This document shows positions 25,636-33,354 of a DNA stretch of 55,537 nt, in pieces; within the stretch, counting starts at the first letter, position 1; every line of letters begins with the position of its first letter. The stretch covers positions 1-55,537 of the forward strand of contig NZ_BCXA01000050.1 in NCBI RefSeq assembly GCF_001894865.1. The letters run 5' to 3'. This stretch comes from Rhodococcus maanshanensis NBRC 100610 (lineage in GTDB: Bacteria; Actinomycetota; Actinomycetes; Mycobacteriales; Mycobacteriaceae). Under the pieces are notes generated by a model. That model saw only the letters and a program-made list of their open reading frames with translations. It had not been told where the DNA came from and did not search any database. A program made the position numbers and the translations under genes.

Positions 25636-26289
25636 TCAGGCGCGCGGTTCGCGTCCGAGGTAGCGCAGCAGCTCTGCGACCGCGGAATCGCCCGAGTCCC
25701 CCTCGACCACCGCGGCATACGCGCCCCACTGGCGCAGCGGCTCCACGATCTCCGCCTCGATCCCACTGCCCGGCGCCGGATGTGCGGTGCGTGCCGCGGT
25801 GAGCAGGTGGCCTGCGAGTTCATCGGTCAGCGGCGACGGCTGGCCGGTCGCGATCGCGATATCCCACGCGTGGACGGCGGCGTCCAGCGCGGCCATCACC
25901 GCGGCGACCGGGGTCGCGAGCGCGCCGTGCGGAAGCGGGGTCGGAACGGACTCGGTGTCGTCGGCGACGGTCGCCCACGCGGCGGCGGTCTGCTCGATCG
26001 CCTCGCGCACCAATGCCGCGGCCGAGCCGTCGATGGCACCGGAGGGATCGAAGGGGTTGTAGGCGGGCCCGACCCCGACGCCGAGGGCCTGGGCGAAGGC
26101 GAGCTGGTCGCCTGCCGCGTGCTGGATCACCTGCGCGACACTCCATTCCGAGCACGGGGTCGGCAGCTGCCACTGCTGGTCGCCGACCCCCGCGACGACG
26201 CCCTCCAGCGCGGCGTAGGAGGTCGAGAGCACGTCGCGCCACACGGGGCGCAGGGTCGCGGTGGCGTCGGCGGCGGTGGTGAGGTTCAT
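25636..26289 (-). CDS. TIGR03086 family metal-binding protein (DinB/mycothiol-dependent maleylpyruvate isomerase-like)
   Basis: 217 residues. PTPCSEWSVAQVIQHAAGDQ (about 44-63) holds the first metal-ligand His, and AALDAAVHAWDIAIATGQ (about 135-152) the other, the pattern of the DinB/MDMPI helical bundle common in mycothiol-producing actinobacteria. Probably a mycothiol-dependent transferase or isomerase. Divergent from the WYL regulator, which likely controls it. Confidence 0.8.
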   Translation of the reverse strand: MNLTTAADATATLRPVWRDVLSTSYAALEGVVAGVGDQQWQLPTPCSEWSVAQVIQHAAGDQLAFAQALGVGVGPAYNPFDPSGAIDGSAAALVREAIEQTAAAWATVADDTESVPTPLPHGALATPVAAVMAALDAAVHAWDIAIATGQPSPLTDELAGHLLTAARTAHPAPGSGIEAEIVEPLRQWGAYAAVVEGDSGDSAVAELLRYLGREPRA

Positions 26290-26325
26290 GGTGAGCCTTT
26301 CGTCGTGCTTCCTGGTGGTGACCTG

Positions 26326-26346
26326 AGCCTATGGGGCCATTAGGCT
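26326..26346. promoter_or_regulatory. Bulged inverted repeat between the DinB-like gene and WYL regulator
   Basis: AGCCT-ATGG-GG-CCAT-T-AGGCT: nine paired positions per arm with one extra T on the right. It lies in the 88 bp divergent spacer, 37 bp from the DinB-like ATG and 31 bp before the regulator's GTG, so it is a candidate operator. Confidence 0.5.
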
Positions 26347-26377
26347 GGATTCGTTCCTAATAATTTCGGAGGTGAAT

Positions 26378-27346
26378 GTGGCGCCCACCACAACACGCGT
26401 CCTGCGGCTGCTCTCGCTGCTGCAGGACCGCGCGCACACCGGCAGGGAGCTGGCCGAACGGCTCGACATCACCGACCGCACCCTGCGCAACGACATCCAG
26501 CGACTGCGCGAACTCGGCTACCCGGTTCACGCCGAACGCGGCGCCATCGGCGGTTACCGCCTCGGCCGCGGCTCGACGATGCCGCCGCTGCTGCTCGATG
26601 ACCACGAGGCGGTGGCGGTCGCCGTCGCGATCGACCTCGCCGCGGACGGTTCGACCGGCATCGCCGACATCACCGAGAGCGTCACGCGGGCCATGGTGAA
26701 ACTGGAACAGATCCTGCCGAAACGGTTGCAGCGTAAGGTGACAGCACTGCGCAGCGCCACCGCGATCGGGCCGGCGACCACCGGCTCGCGTGAACCGGAC
26801 GCACCGGTGCCCGCGGAGGTGCTCACCGCCCTCGCGGGTGCGATCCGAGACACGACCGCGGTGTCCATCGAGATCGAGAGCGGCACCACAGAAGTCGAGC
26901 CGTACCGCCTGATCAACTGGCAGCGACGCTGGTATCTGGTCGCCTATGACATCGAAATCCACTCCTGGCGGGCGATTCCCGTCGCGCAAGTGCACCGGGC
27001 GACCGCGGGGAGCCGCCGGTTCGGGCCCCGCGCACTGCCCGACGAGGACCTGGTCGCGTTCGTCATGCGCCACATCGCAACCACCGGCTGGAAGGTGCAT
27101 GCCCGCGTCACCGTGCTCGCGCCCGCCGAAACGGTGATCGCCCGTATCAATCCCGCCGTCGGTGTCGTGGAGGCCGTCGACGCGGACAGTTGCGTCCTAC
27201 TGACCGGCGCGGACGCTCTGGAGACCATCGCGATCTACCTCAGCATGCTGATGATGGACTTCCGCGTCGACGGCCCGCCGGAATTGGTCGCGCATCTGCG
27301 TACGCTGGCGCGGCGGTATTCCGCCTCGGTGGAATCCGCACCGTAA
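26378..27346 (+). CDS. YafY/WYL-type helix-turn-helix regulator
   Basis: 322 residues. N-terminal HTH_11 domain (VLRLLSLLQDRAHTGRELAE, DITDRTLRNDIQRLRELGY), a linker, then a WYL domain (about 150-230; VEPYRLINWQRRWYLVAYD is the WYL signature region) and a WCX C-terminal domain. WYL domains sense nucleotides or other small ligands. GTG 26378 is chosen because GGAGG lies 5 nt before it; GTG 26372 lies inside that Shine-Dalgarno. Confidence 0.88.
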   Translation: MAPTTTRVLRLLSLLQDRAHTGRELAERLDITDRTLRNDIQRLRELGYPVHAERGAIGGYRLGRGSTMPPLLLDDHEAVAVAVAIDLAADGSTGIADITESVTRAMVKLEQILPKRLQRKVTALRSATAIGPATTGSREPDAPVPAEVLTALAGAIRDTTAVSIEIESGTTEVEPYRLINWQRRWYLVAYDIEIHSWRAIPVAQVHRATAGSRRFGPRALPDEDLVAFVMRHIATTGWKVHARVTVLAPAETVIARINPAVGVVEAVDADSCVLLTGADALETIAIYLSMLMMDFRVDGPPELVAHLRTLARRYSASVESAP

Positions 27347-27549
27347 TCGGGCGGCTCGAGTGACGATTCGGGAGGGCCGGGACAGACGGCAGACTCTCCA
27401 TATCCTGCACGGGTATTCGACCAAACGCGCACCCTCGTAGAATCGGGTGCAGGCCGGGGCATCCGATTCCGATTCTCTTGGTACGTATGGAGGGCCGCGT
27501 CGTTCTCGCGAGCTCCCGAGCGGGATCTTTTGTGTGGGGGTGGGTAGCA

Positions 27550-28929
27550 ATGCAGGCTGGTCAGCTTCACCGTCGCCTGGCCGAGGCGATGCATTCCGTC
27601 ACGGATGTGCACGAGCCACAACGGGCGGCCCGACCGGCGGGATCGCTTCTCGGCGGGGGTCGCTACCGTCTACTCCGGCGCTGCGGGGTGACCACCGGTC
27701 TCGAATTCTGGCATGCGATGGATCGAGCCCTGGACCGCGAGGTCGCGCTGACCATCATCGATGGCGGTGCTACACAACACGGCCGCTCGTCCGGCAACGA
27801 GGTCTTCGCGCGGACGACGGCGCTGTGCCAGGTTCACTCCCCCGCTGTCGCTCACATACTCGACATGGTCGACGGGGATTCGTTCAGCGCGGTGGTCGCC
27901 GAGTGGGTACCCAGCGTGTCATTGGAGGAGGCGGCGTCCGGCTCGCCGTCGATCCTGGGTGTCGCCCGCGCCGTCGTCGAGCTTGCCGACGCGATGCAGA
28001 AGGTCCACGAGTCCGATGCGGTACTCGCGATCGGAGACACCCCGCGGGTGCGGGTGCGGGTGAGTCTGGGCGGCACGGCCTATGTCGCGTTTCCGGGGAC
28101 GCCCGCGTGCAGCGACCACGATGGCGACCTTCGAGGCCTTCGCCACGCGATCCGAACCCTGGCCCCGGGAGTCGCGAGTCCCGACCTCCCGCTGGCCGGT
28201 GGGACGACCGCGGGTGCGATGGCCACCGCGCTGCGGAGGATTGTGGATCAGCCGCCACCTCCGGAGGCACCTGCGCCTGCGCCTGCACCGATCTCCGAGG
28301 AGCAGTCTGCGGCGCGGTGGGACCCGAGACAGCTGGGCCCGATTGCGCTGACAGGCATTGCCGCGCTCGCCGTAGCGATGTTCGGCGCGATCGGATGGCT
28401 CATCGGTACTTCCTTGGCCGATCCGCCCGTGTCCGAGGCCGTTGCCACCTCTGGTGAACCCGCCGGTGACGATGTGGCCCCGCCGCCGCGGCCACTGGTT
28501 CCCGTCGCTCCGGGTGGATCGGCTGTGTACTCGCCCCAGCAGTACCCGGACAATGCGCTGGCGAGTGGCCTGGCCATCGACGGGAAGCTGGAGACGGCCT
28601 GGTCGACGGACACGTACATGCAGCAGTTTCCACAGTTCAAGAACGGTGTCGGGTTGACCGTGGCGCTTCCCCCGGATACCACCCTGAGGGGGGTGTGGAT
28701 CGCATCGCCCTCCGCGGGTGCCCGCATCGAGATACGAACCGTGCCTCCGGTGGGCGGCGTCCTCGAGGAGACCGCGGTCTTGGGTGCCGCGACCCTGCAA
28801 TCGGGGGTGACACCCATCGCCCTCGCCGACTCGGCGCCGCACTCCGGGTTGACGGTCTGGATCTCAGCTCAGGCCGGAAGCGAGGGAAGCTACCGGACCG
28901 AGCTGTCGGAGATCGGGTTCCTGAACTGA
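27550..28929 (+). CDS. Membrane-anchored pseudokinase with extracellular discoidin-like domain (MviN/MurJ C-terminal type)
   Basis: 459 residues from ATG 27550; GTG 27478 would add 24 unlikely residues. Cytosolic kinase-like domain at about 35-230 (GRYRLLRRCGVTTGLEFWHA, DREVALTIID) lacks the catalytic Lys, HRD and DFG motifs. A Pro-rich linker, one TM (about 263-288, LTGIAALAVAMFGAIGWLIG) and a C-terminal F5/8-like beta domain (about 321-459; LAIDGKLETAWSTD) follow. The layout copies the C-terminal half of mycobacterial MviN (a MurJ fused to pseudokinase and sugar-binding parts), here without the flippase. Role in cell-wall synthesis is inferred. Confidence 0.75.
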   Translation: MQAGQLHRRLAEAMHSVTDVHEPQRAARPAGSLLGGGRYRLLRRCGVTTGLEFWHAMDRALDREVALTIIDGGATQHGRSSGNEVFARTTALCQVHSPAVAHILDMVDGDSFSAVVAEWVPSVSLEEAASGSPSILGVARAVVELADAMQKVHESDAVLAIGDTPRVRVRVSLGGTAYVAFPGTPACSDHDGDLRGLRHAIRTLAPGVASPDLPLAGGTTAGAMATALRRIVDQPPPPEAPAPAPAPISEEQSAARWDPRQLGPIALTGIAALAVAMFGAIGWLIGTSLADPPVSEAVATSGEPAGDDVAPPPRPLVPVAPGGSAVYSPQQYPDNALASGLAIDGKLETAWSTDTYMQQFPQFKNGVGLTVALPPDTTLRGVWIASPSAGARIEIRTVPPVGGVLEETAVLGAATLQSGVTPIALADSAPHSGLTVWISAQAGSEGSYRTELSEIGFLN

Positions 28930-28952
28930 CGGCTCGCGGGCATCCGCGTGGT

Positions 28953-30602
28953 TCACATCGACAGGGGAGGTCGTTCCCCGGAGGGCTGATCGATGACCGG
29001 CGCCGTTGTGTTCATCGGTTCGCCGAACCAGCAGGAGAGCGCTTCCCGTAGTGCGCGTGCGGCGGTGCCGGCGGGTTCATCGATGTCTGCGGCCCAGGCG
29101 ATATGGCCGTCCGGGCGGATCAGCATGGCGTCGGCCGGTCGATCGTCGGTCTCGGCCGCGCGGATGTCGACGCGGTGCTCCCATTCCCGTGCGACCTCGC
29201 GGAGCTCCGTGCGATCGGCGAGGTCGAGGAGGATCGGCCGAGCGGGGTGCATGAGCTCCGCGACACTGGTGACGCCCCGATCGGTGTGCAGGGTGAGGTC
29301 GGGGGCAAAGGTGCCGGTCAGGGAATGGTGCCCGGAGCCAGGCATCGGATAGCGAATGTCGTTGTGGCCGACCAGAGATCCCATGCGGCGCAGCGCCGGC
29401 TCGTCGACGACCAGTTCCTGGAAGAGTTGCCGAAGTGCCTCGGAGGCAGGGTCGTGTCCGCGGCGTAGCGCCACCTGGGCTCGGGTCTGAAGCTGGGCAC
29501 GACCACCCGCGTAGTGACGCTCGTCGTGATACGTGTCGAGCAGCCCGGCCGGTGCCCAGCCGTGGATGTCGGCGCCGAGCTTCCAGGCAAGGTTGACCGT
29601 GTCGAGCATGCCGACATTGAGCGCCGTGCCCGTGGCGGGGAACAGGTGGGCCGCGTCGCCCGCGAGCAGGATCCGTCCCGCGCGATACCGCTCCGCCTGG
29701 CGATCTGTGAAGGTGTAGCGCGACAACCGAATCGGTTCTCCCAAGGGAAGATCCGCGCCGAGCACGCGACGGACACTGTCGCCGAGCTCAGCCAGGGTCA
29801 GCGGTTCATCATCGTCGTACTCGGTGGACTCCCCCTCGGTGGTCTGGAAGGACAGAACGCCTGAGCCGGCCGCGAACGCGAACACGCCGCGGTCGGTCCG
29901 GGTGAAACCCGCATGGATCCTGCCCAGTCCGGGGACGTCGATGTCGCCGTTGTCGAGCACGGTCACCGAATCGTGCACGGTGACCTGAGCGAGCCTGTTG
30001 ACCTCTGGATAGGTGGTGCCGGGGAACGGGATACCGGCCATGTCGCGGATCCGGCTGCGTCCGCCGTCGCAGCCGACCAGGTATCGGGCGGTCACCCGGT
30101 ACGGCCCGTCCGGCCCGCGCACGTCCGCGGTCACGGTGGCGTCATCCTGACTCACACCGACCACCTCGTGCCCGCGGCGGATGTCGGCGTCGAGTTCGCG
30201 CGCGCGGTCGTCGAGTAGGCGCTCGATCTCCGCCTGTGGGATCGGCAACGCCCGCATCGGCGGATCCACCATGTGCGTGAAGTCCAAATGCAGACCGCCG
30301 AAAGGGAATCGGGGAGCAATGTTGGGATCGCTGCTGGCTGCTTCGAACCGGTCTCGCAGGCCCCGGTAGCGAAGCAGGTCCAGGATCCGCCCGCCGAGGC
30401 CGCTGGCCTTCGGGATGTCCCGAAGCTGCGGCTGCCGCTCCAGCACCAGCGGCCGGACGCCCGCCAGGCGCAGTTCACCGGCCAGCATCAGGCCGGCCGG
30501 GCCCGCGCCCACGATGATCACGTCGGTGTCGACCACGCGCCCGCTCCCCTCGGCGTCCTTCTTCGCATCCCCGCTCGATCCGGTCGTCGGCAACACACGC
30601 AT
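28953..30602 (-). CDS. FAD-dependent aromatic monooxygenase, Rox-like (rifamycin-inducible)
   Basis: 549 residues. N-terminal FAD-binding VIIVGAGPAGLMLAGELRLA, mid-motif RYLVGCDGGRSRIRD (DG motif), late GRILLAGDAAHLFPATGTAL (GD motif), then a thioredoxin-like C-terminal domain. These are group A flavoprotein hydroxylases such as PheA, RdmE and the rifampicin monooxygenase Rox. ATG 30602 is chosen as it has GGGAG about 8 nt upstream and follows the RAE leader; ATG 30617 is an alternative. The upstream RAE supports a rifamycin substrate, but sequence alone cannot prove it. Confidence 0.82.
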   Translation of the reverse strand: MRVLPTTGSSGDAKKDAEGSGRVVDTDVIIVGAGPAGLMLAGELRLAGVRPLVLERQPQLRDIPKASGLGGRILDLLRYRGLRDRFEAASSDPNIAPRFPFGGLHLDFTHMVDPPMRALPIPQAEIERLLDDRARELDADIRRGHEVVGVSQDDATVTADVRGPDGPYRVTARYLVGCDGGRSRIRDMAGIPFPGTTYPEVNRLAQVTVHDSVTVLDNGDIDVPGLGRIHAGFTRTDRGVFAFAAGSGVLSFQTTEGESTEYDDDEPLTLAELGDSVRRVLGADLPLGEPIRLSRYTFTDRQAERYRAGRILLAGDAAHLFPATGTALNVGMLDTVNLAWKLGADIHGWAPAGLLDTYHDERHYAGGRAQLQTRAQVALRRGHDPASEALRQLFQELVVDEPALRRMGSLVGHNDIRYPMPGSGHHSLTGTFAPDLTLHTDRGVTSVAELMHPARPILLDLADRTELREVAREWEHRVDIRAAETDDRPADAMLIRPDGHIAWAADIDEPAGTAARALREALSCWFGEPMNTTAPVIDQPSGERPPLSM

Positions 30603-30619
30603 CTTCGCTACTCCCATTT

Positions 30620-30653
30620 CCGCAGAATCTGGCTCAGGCCAGCGATTCTGCGG
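30620..30653 (-). promoter_or_regulatory. Conserved 5'UTR hairpin of the monooxygenase gene
   Basis: Minus strand: CCGCAGAAT, CG, CTGGC, loop CTGA, GCCAG, ATTCTGCGG. A 9-bp and a 5-bp perfect stem separated by a 2-nt bulge, 17 nt before the ATG. The outer stem is longer than in helR because the bases differ on both sides. Confidence 0.65.
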
Positions 30654-30661
30654 CACCACCC

Positions 30662-30680
30662 GGGCCTTGCCGCAAGCCCC
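30662..30680 (-). promoter_or_regulatory. Rifamycin-associated element (RAE) of the monooxygenase gene
   Basis: Minus strand GGGGCTTGCGGCAAGGCCC. It matches the actinomycete RAE and differs from the helR copy in the right arm. Flanking CCCGGG bases extend the palindrome. Confidence 0.85.
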
Positions 30681-30687
30681 CGGGTGC

Positions 30688-30693
30688 GCTATA
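30688..30693 (-). promoter_or_regulatory. Candidate -10 box (TATAGC) of the monooxygenase gene
   Basis: TATAGCGCACC, identical to the helR promoter and at the same distance from the RAE. Immediately upstream is TTTCAATG (TTTCAACT in helR). Confidence 0.5.
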
Positions 30694-30703
30694 CATTGAA
30701 ATG

Positions 30704-30727
30704 GGAAAGGAGTAGATGCCCTTTTCC
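30704..30727. repeat. Diverged inverted repeat upstream of the monooxygenase promoter
   Basis: GGAAAGGAG, six bases, CCCTTTTCC: same position and left arm as the helR copy at 25183-25206, but the right arm has drifted. Confidence 0.4.
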
Positions 30728-30792
30728 ATCTCCGTGAATACGGACAATCTCCTCGTTGATCAATGGTGGTCTTGCTGTCGTATGAGGACTCT

Positions 30793-31074
30793 TCAATCGA
30801 GGTAGCCGGTCTCCGGGTCGATCGAGCCGACAAAGCCTCGGATCGATTCCCGGTGCTGCTGGATGGTCAGCAGGGGCGGCTCGGCCGCCGGATCGCCCGC
30901 GATGTACATGGTCGAACTGAATCCGTACCCGTCGTTCGGTCCGGATTCCCATGTGTAGTCGTACTCGGTGCGTGACCGCAGTTCGACCGTGAAGACTTCT
31001 CCGCCGACGATCAGTGTGAACGGTCCGTCTTCCGGGCACGGCTGGTAGTCATCCGTCCAATCCCCTGCGTTCAT
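30793..31074 (-). CDS. Small hypothetical protein
   Basis: 93 residues from ATG 31074 with a weak purine-rich stretch upstream; ATG 31092 would add six residues. Sequence is rich in aromatic and acidic residues (MNAGDWTDDYQPCPEDGPF, VELRSRTEYDYTWESGPND) with no TM or signal. It looks like a single beta-rich domain. Divergent from the DUF4304 gene. Function unknown. Confidence 0.55.
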   Translation of the reverse strand: MNAGDWTDDYQPCPEDGPFTLIVGGEVFTVELRSRTEYDYTWESGPNDGYGFSSTMYIAGDPAAEPPLLTIQQHRESIRGFVGSIDPETGYLD

Positions 31075-31171
31075 GAAACGAAACTCTCGCATGGAAATGA
31101 GCAGCTTCGCGGAGGCATCGAGCTCGGGGTGGGCCAGAAATGGGCGGAGTTGCGTCTGCGAGCATGGTCGG

Positions 31172-31792
31172 ATGGAGCATCCGTCGGCTGAAGAAGCACT
31201 CGCCACCCTTCTCGGTGAGAGTGCTGTTCCACTCCTTAAGGAGTACGGATTCCGGAAGCGAAAGCTGACGTTCACGCGGGAGCGGGATGGCCTGGTCGAC
31301 GTCATCAACCTGCAGCGATCGGCGGGCAACAGCCACGAGGCGATCCGGTTCTACGTCAACTGTGGTGTCTATTCGGCGGAGTTCGACAGGGTGATCGGAC
31401 GGACACCACAGCAACGCCCGGCCGAGGTCGACTGCCAGTACCGGCGCCGGATCGAGGACATTGCGACCGGGATCGGGCCACATGTGACCGTGCACGCCGA
31501 CACCGACGTTCCGGCAGTCGCCGAACAGCTGCGTGCTGCACTCACCAGTGCGTTGGCGGTGATGGGTCAGCTGGGTGGCCCCGACGATGTCGCCCATTCC
31601 GTGGGGTCGGACATCGACTTCGACGTTCTCCGCTACCGACTGGCGACGGGTGACGAGTCCGGCGCGCGCGAGCAGTATCTGAGTGCCCTCTCCCGCTTTG
31701 GTGCCGAGGACCGTTGGCCGCGTCTCGAGGAGCAGTTCCGGAGAGCGGCGGACTCCTACGGCGTTGCCGTCATCGACCGTGGGCGAGGGTAG
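31172..31792 (+). CDS. DUF4304-like protein
   Basis: 206 residues. PLLKEYGFRKRKLTFTRERD followed by LVDVINLQRS and RFYVNCGVYS is the DUF4304 signature (about residues 18-75), a family of unknown function often found among immunity or accessory proteins. The C-terminal half is helical. The Shine-Dalgarno is poor, so the start is moderately certain. Confidence 0.72.
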   Translation: MEHPSAEEALATLLGESAVPLLKEYGFRKRKLTFTRERDGLVDVINLQRSAGNSHEAIRFYVNCGVYSAEFDRVIGRTPQQRPAEVDCQYRRRIEDIATGIGPHVTVHADTDVPAVAEQLRAALTSALAVMGQLGGPDDVAHSVGSDIDFDVLRYRLATGDESGAREQYLSALSRFGAEDRWPRLEEQFRRAADSYGVAVIDRGRG

Positions 31793-31803
31793 GGATCGGT
31801 CGC

Positions 31804-31837
31804 GGCCCGGCCGGATCGAACGATCCTGGGCCGGGCC
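31804..31837. terminator. Long hairpin between convergent genes
   Basis: GGCCCGGCC-GGATCG-AA-CGATCC-TG-GGCCGGGCC: 15 paired bases per arm with a 2-nt bulge. A second perfect palindrome, CGCAGGCGCGCCTGCG, follows at 31844-31859. Placed between the DUF4304 gene (+) and the MFS gene (-). No T-run. Confidence 0.55.
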
Positions 31838-31872
31838 GGGATTCGCAGGCGCGCCTGCGGAACCGGAAGCGT

Positions 31873-33255
31873 TCATCCGGCCAGGGCATGCTCCCGCAGT
31901 GATCCGGTGGGCCAATGCCGGTGCTCGGCGTCGATGACGAAGACGTGGGTGTGCCGGTAGAGGCGATCGCCAACGCGGTCGGCGTCGACCAGACGGGCGG
32001 GGTCGATGGACCCGGCCTCGTGCAGGTGAGTGATCTCCGCCGGGTCGTGGCGCGGCCACATCCGCACTGCCACAGCGATTCCGATGGTCGCGATCACGGC
32101 CAGCACCGCCCAGGTGGTGGTGAGACCGGTGGTGGTCAGCCACCCGGCGATCGGGTAGGTGACCAGCCAGGCCAGGTGCGACAGCGAGAACTGGGCTGCG
32201 AAGAGTGCCGGTCGGTCGGCGGGTTGCGACGAGCGCCGCAGAACCTGGCCGGTGGGGGTGAGCACCGCCGCCGTGCCAGCGCCGACCACGGCCCACACCC
32301 CGATCGCGGCGACCCAGCGCCAGTCACCTCCGTCCGCGGCGGACAGGGCGACCGCCGAGCCGAGACCGGCGATCAGGACCGCGCCGCCCGCCAACATCAC
32401 CGGCCGGGCGCCGAGCCGGTCGAGGACCCTGGGTACAGACAGTGCGACGAACATCGTGCCGAACCCGTTGGCGGCCAGCAGCAGTGCCACTCCGGACTGG
32501 GTACCGCCGAGCGTGTCGCGGACGTAATTGACTGTGTTGACCATGATCACCGAACCCGCAGCAGCGACGACCAGGTTCAGGCCGAGCAGTCCGCGCAGCC
32601 GCGGCGTGGCGACGAAGATTCGCATGCCCACCGCGATCCGATCCCGGAACGTGCCTTCCGCGGTGGCGCCGGCGTCGGGTATGCGGGTCGCGATCACCAG
32701 GACGGCAGAGACCGCGAATCCGATGGCGGTGCCGACGAACAGCCAATGGAAGCTGACCAGGGTCAGCGCCACCGCCGCCAGCATCGGGCTCAGCAGTGTC
32801 TCCATCGTCGCGGCGAGCTGCGCGGCCGACAGCGCCCTGCTGTACTCGCGCTCATCGGGGAGAATGTCGGGGATGATCGCCTGATAGGTGGGGGTATACG
32901 CGGCCGAGGCGGTCTGCAGCACCGCGATCAGCACGTAGATCTGCCAGATCTGATCGATGAACGGCAGCGTCAGCACCATCGCGGCGCGGATGACGTTGAG
33001 CCCGACCAGGAAAAGGCGGCGGGGGAACCGGTCGGCGTAGGCGGCGACGATCGGGGCGACCGTGACGTAGACGATCATCTTGATCGTCAGCGCGGTACCG
33101 AGCACAGCGGCCGCATCGGAGCCGGCCAGTTCATAGGCGAGCAGTCCCAGTGCGACGGTGGTCAATCCGGTGCCGAACAGGGCCGACACCTGGGCGGTGA
33201 ACAGTCGCAGGTAGTCGCGGTGGGCGAACAGCGAGGTGATGGTCGGTTCTTGCAT
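31873..33255 (-). CDS. MFS exporter with cytosolic C-terminal extension
   Basis: 460 residues from ATG 33255, which has GAAGGAAG just upstream. About 12 TM helices of the MFS_3 (Bcr/macrolide-exporter-like) type; loop 2-3 motif AAYADRFPRRLFLVGLNVIR. After the last TM a cytosolic tail of about 65 residues contains several His/Asp (MWPRHDPAEITHLHEAGSID, LYRHTHVFVID), a possible metal-binding site. It follows the His-rich protein gene by 99 bp in the same direction; co-expression suggests metal (copper) export, but drug export is equally possible. Confidence 0.8.
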   Translation of the reverse strand: MQEPTITSLFAHRDYLRLFTAQVSALFGTGLTTVALGLLAYELAGSDAAAVLGTALTIKMIVYVTVAPIVAAYADRFPRRLFLVGLNVIRAAMVLTLPFIDQIWQIYVLIAVLQTASAAYTPTYQAIIPDILPDEREYSRALSAAQLAATMETLLSPMLAAVALTLVSFHWLFVGTAIGFAVSAVLVIATRIPDAGATAEGTFRDRIAVGMRIFVATPRLRGLLGLNLVVAAAGSVIMVNTVNYVRDTLGGTQSGVALLLAANGFGTMFVALSVPRVLDRLGARPVMLAGGAVLIAGLGSAVALSAADGGDWRWVAAIGVWAVVGAGTAAVLTPTGQVLRRSSQPADRPALFAAQFSLSHLAWLVTYPIAGWLTTTGLTTTWAVLAVIATIGIAVAVRMWPRHDPAEITHLHEAGSIDPARLVDADRVGDRLYRHTHVFVIDAEHRHWPTGSLREHALAG

Positions 33256-33354
33256 TGCGGGTGCTTCCTTCGAAGGCGTGGAGATGGTACGGGTGGGCCA
33301 CGGGATCGCGGACAGTGGCAGTCGCACATGGGATTTCCTTCGGTCGTGGTGGCG

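Noticed and set aside
31804-31859. Two adjacent palindromes as a CRISPR or integration site
   Set aside because: Only two unrelated palindromes and no spaced repeats; position between convergent genes fits termination.
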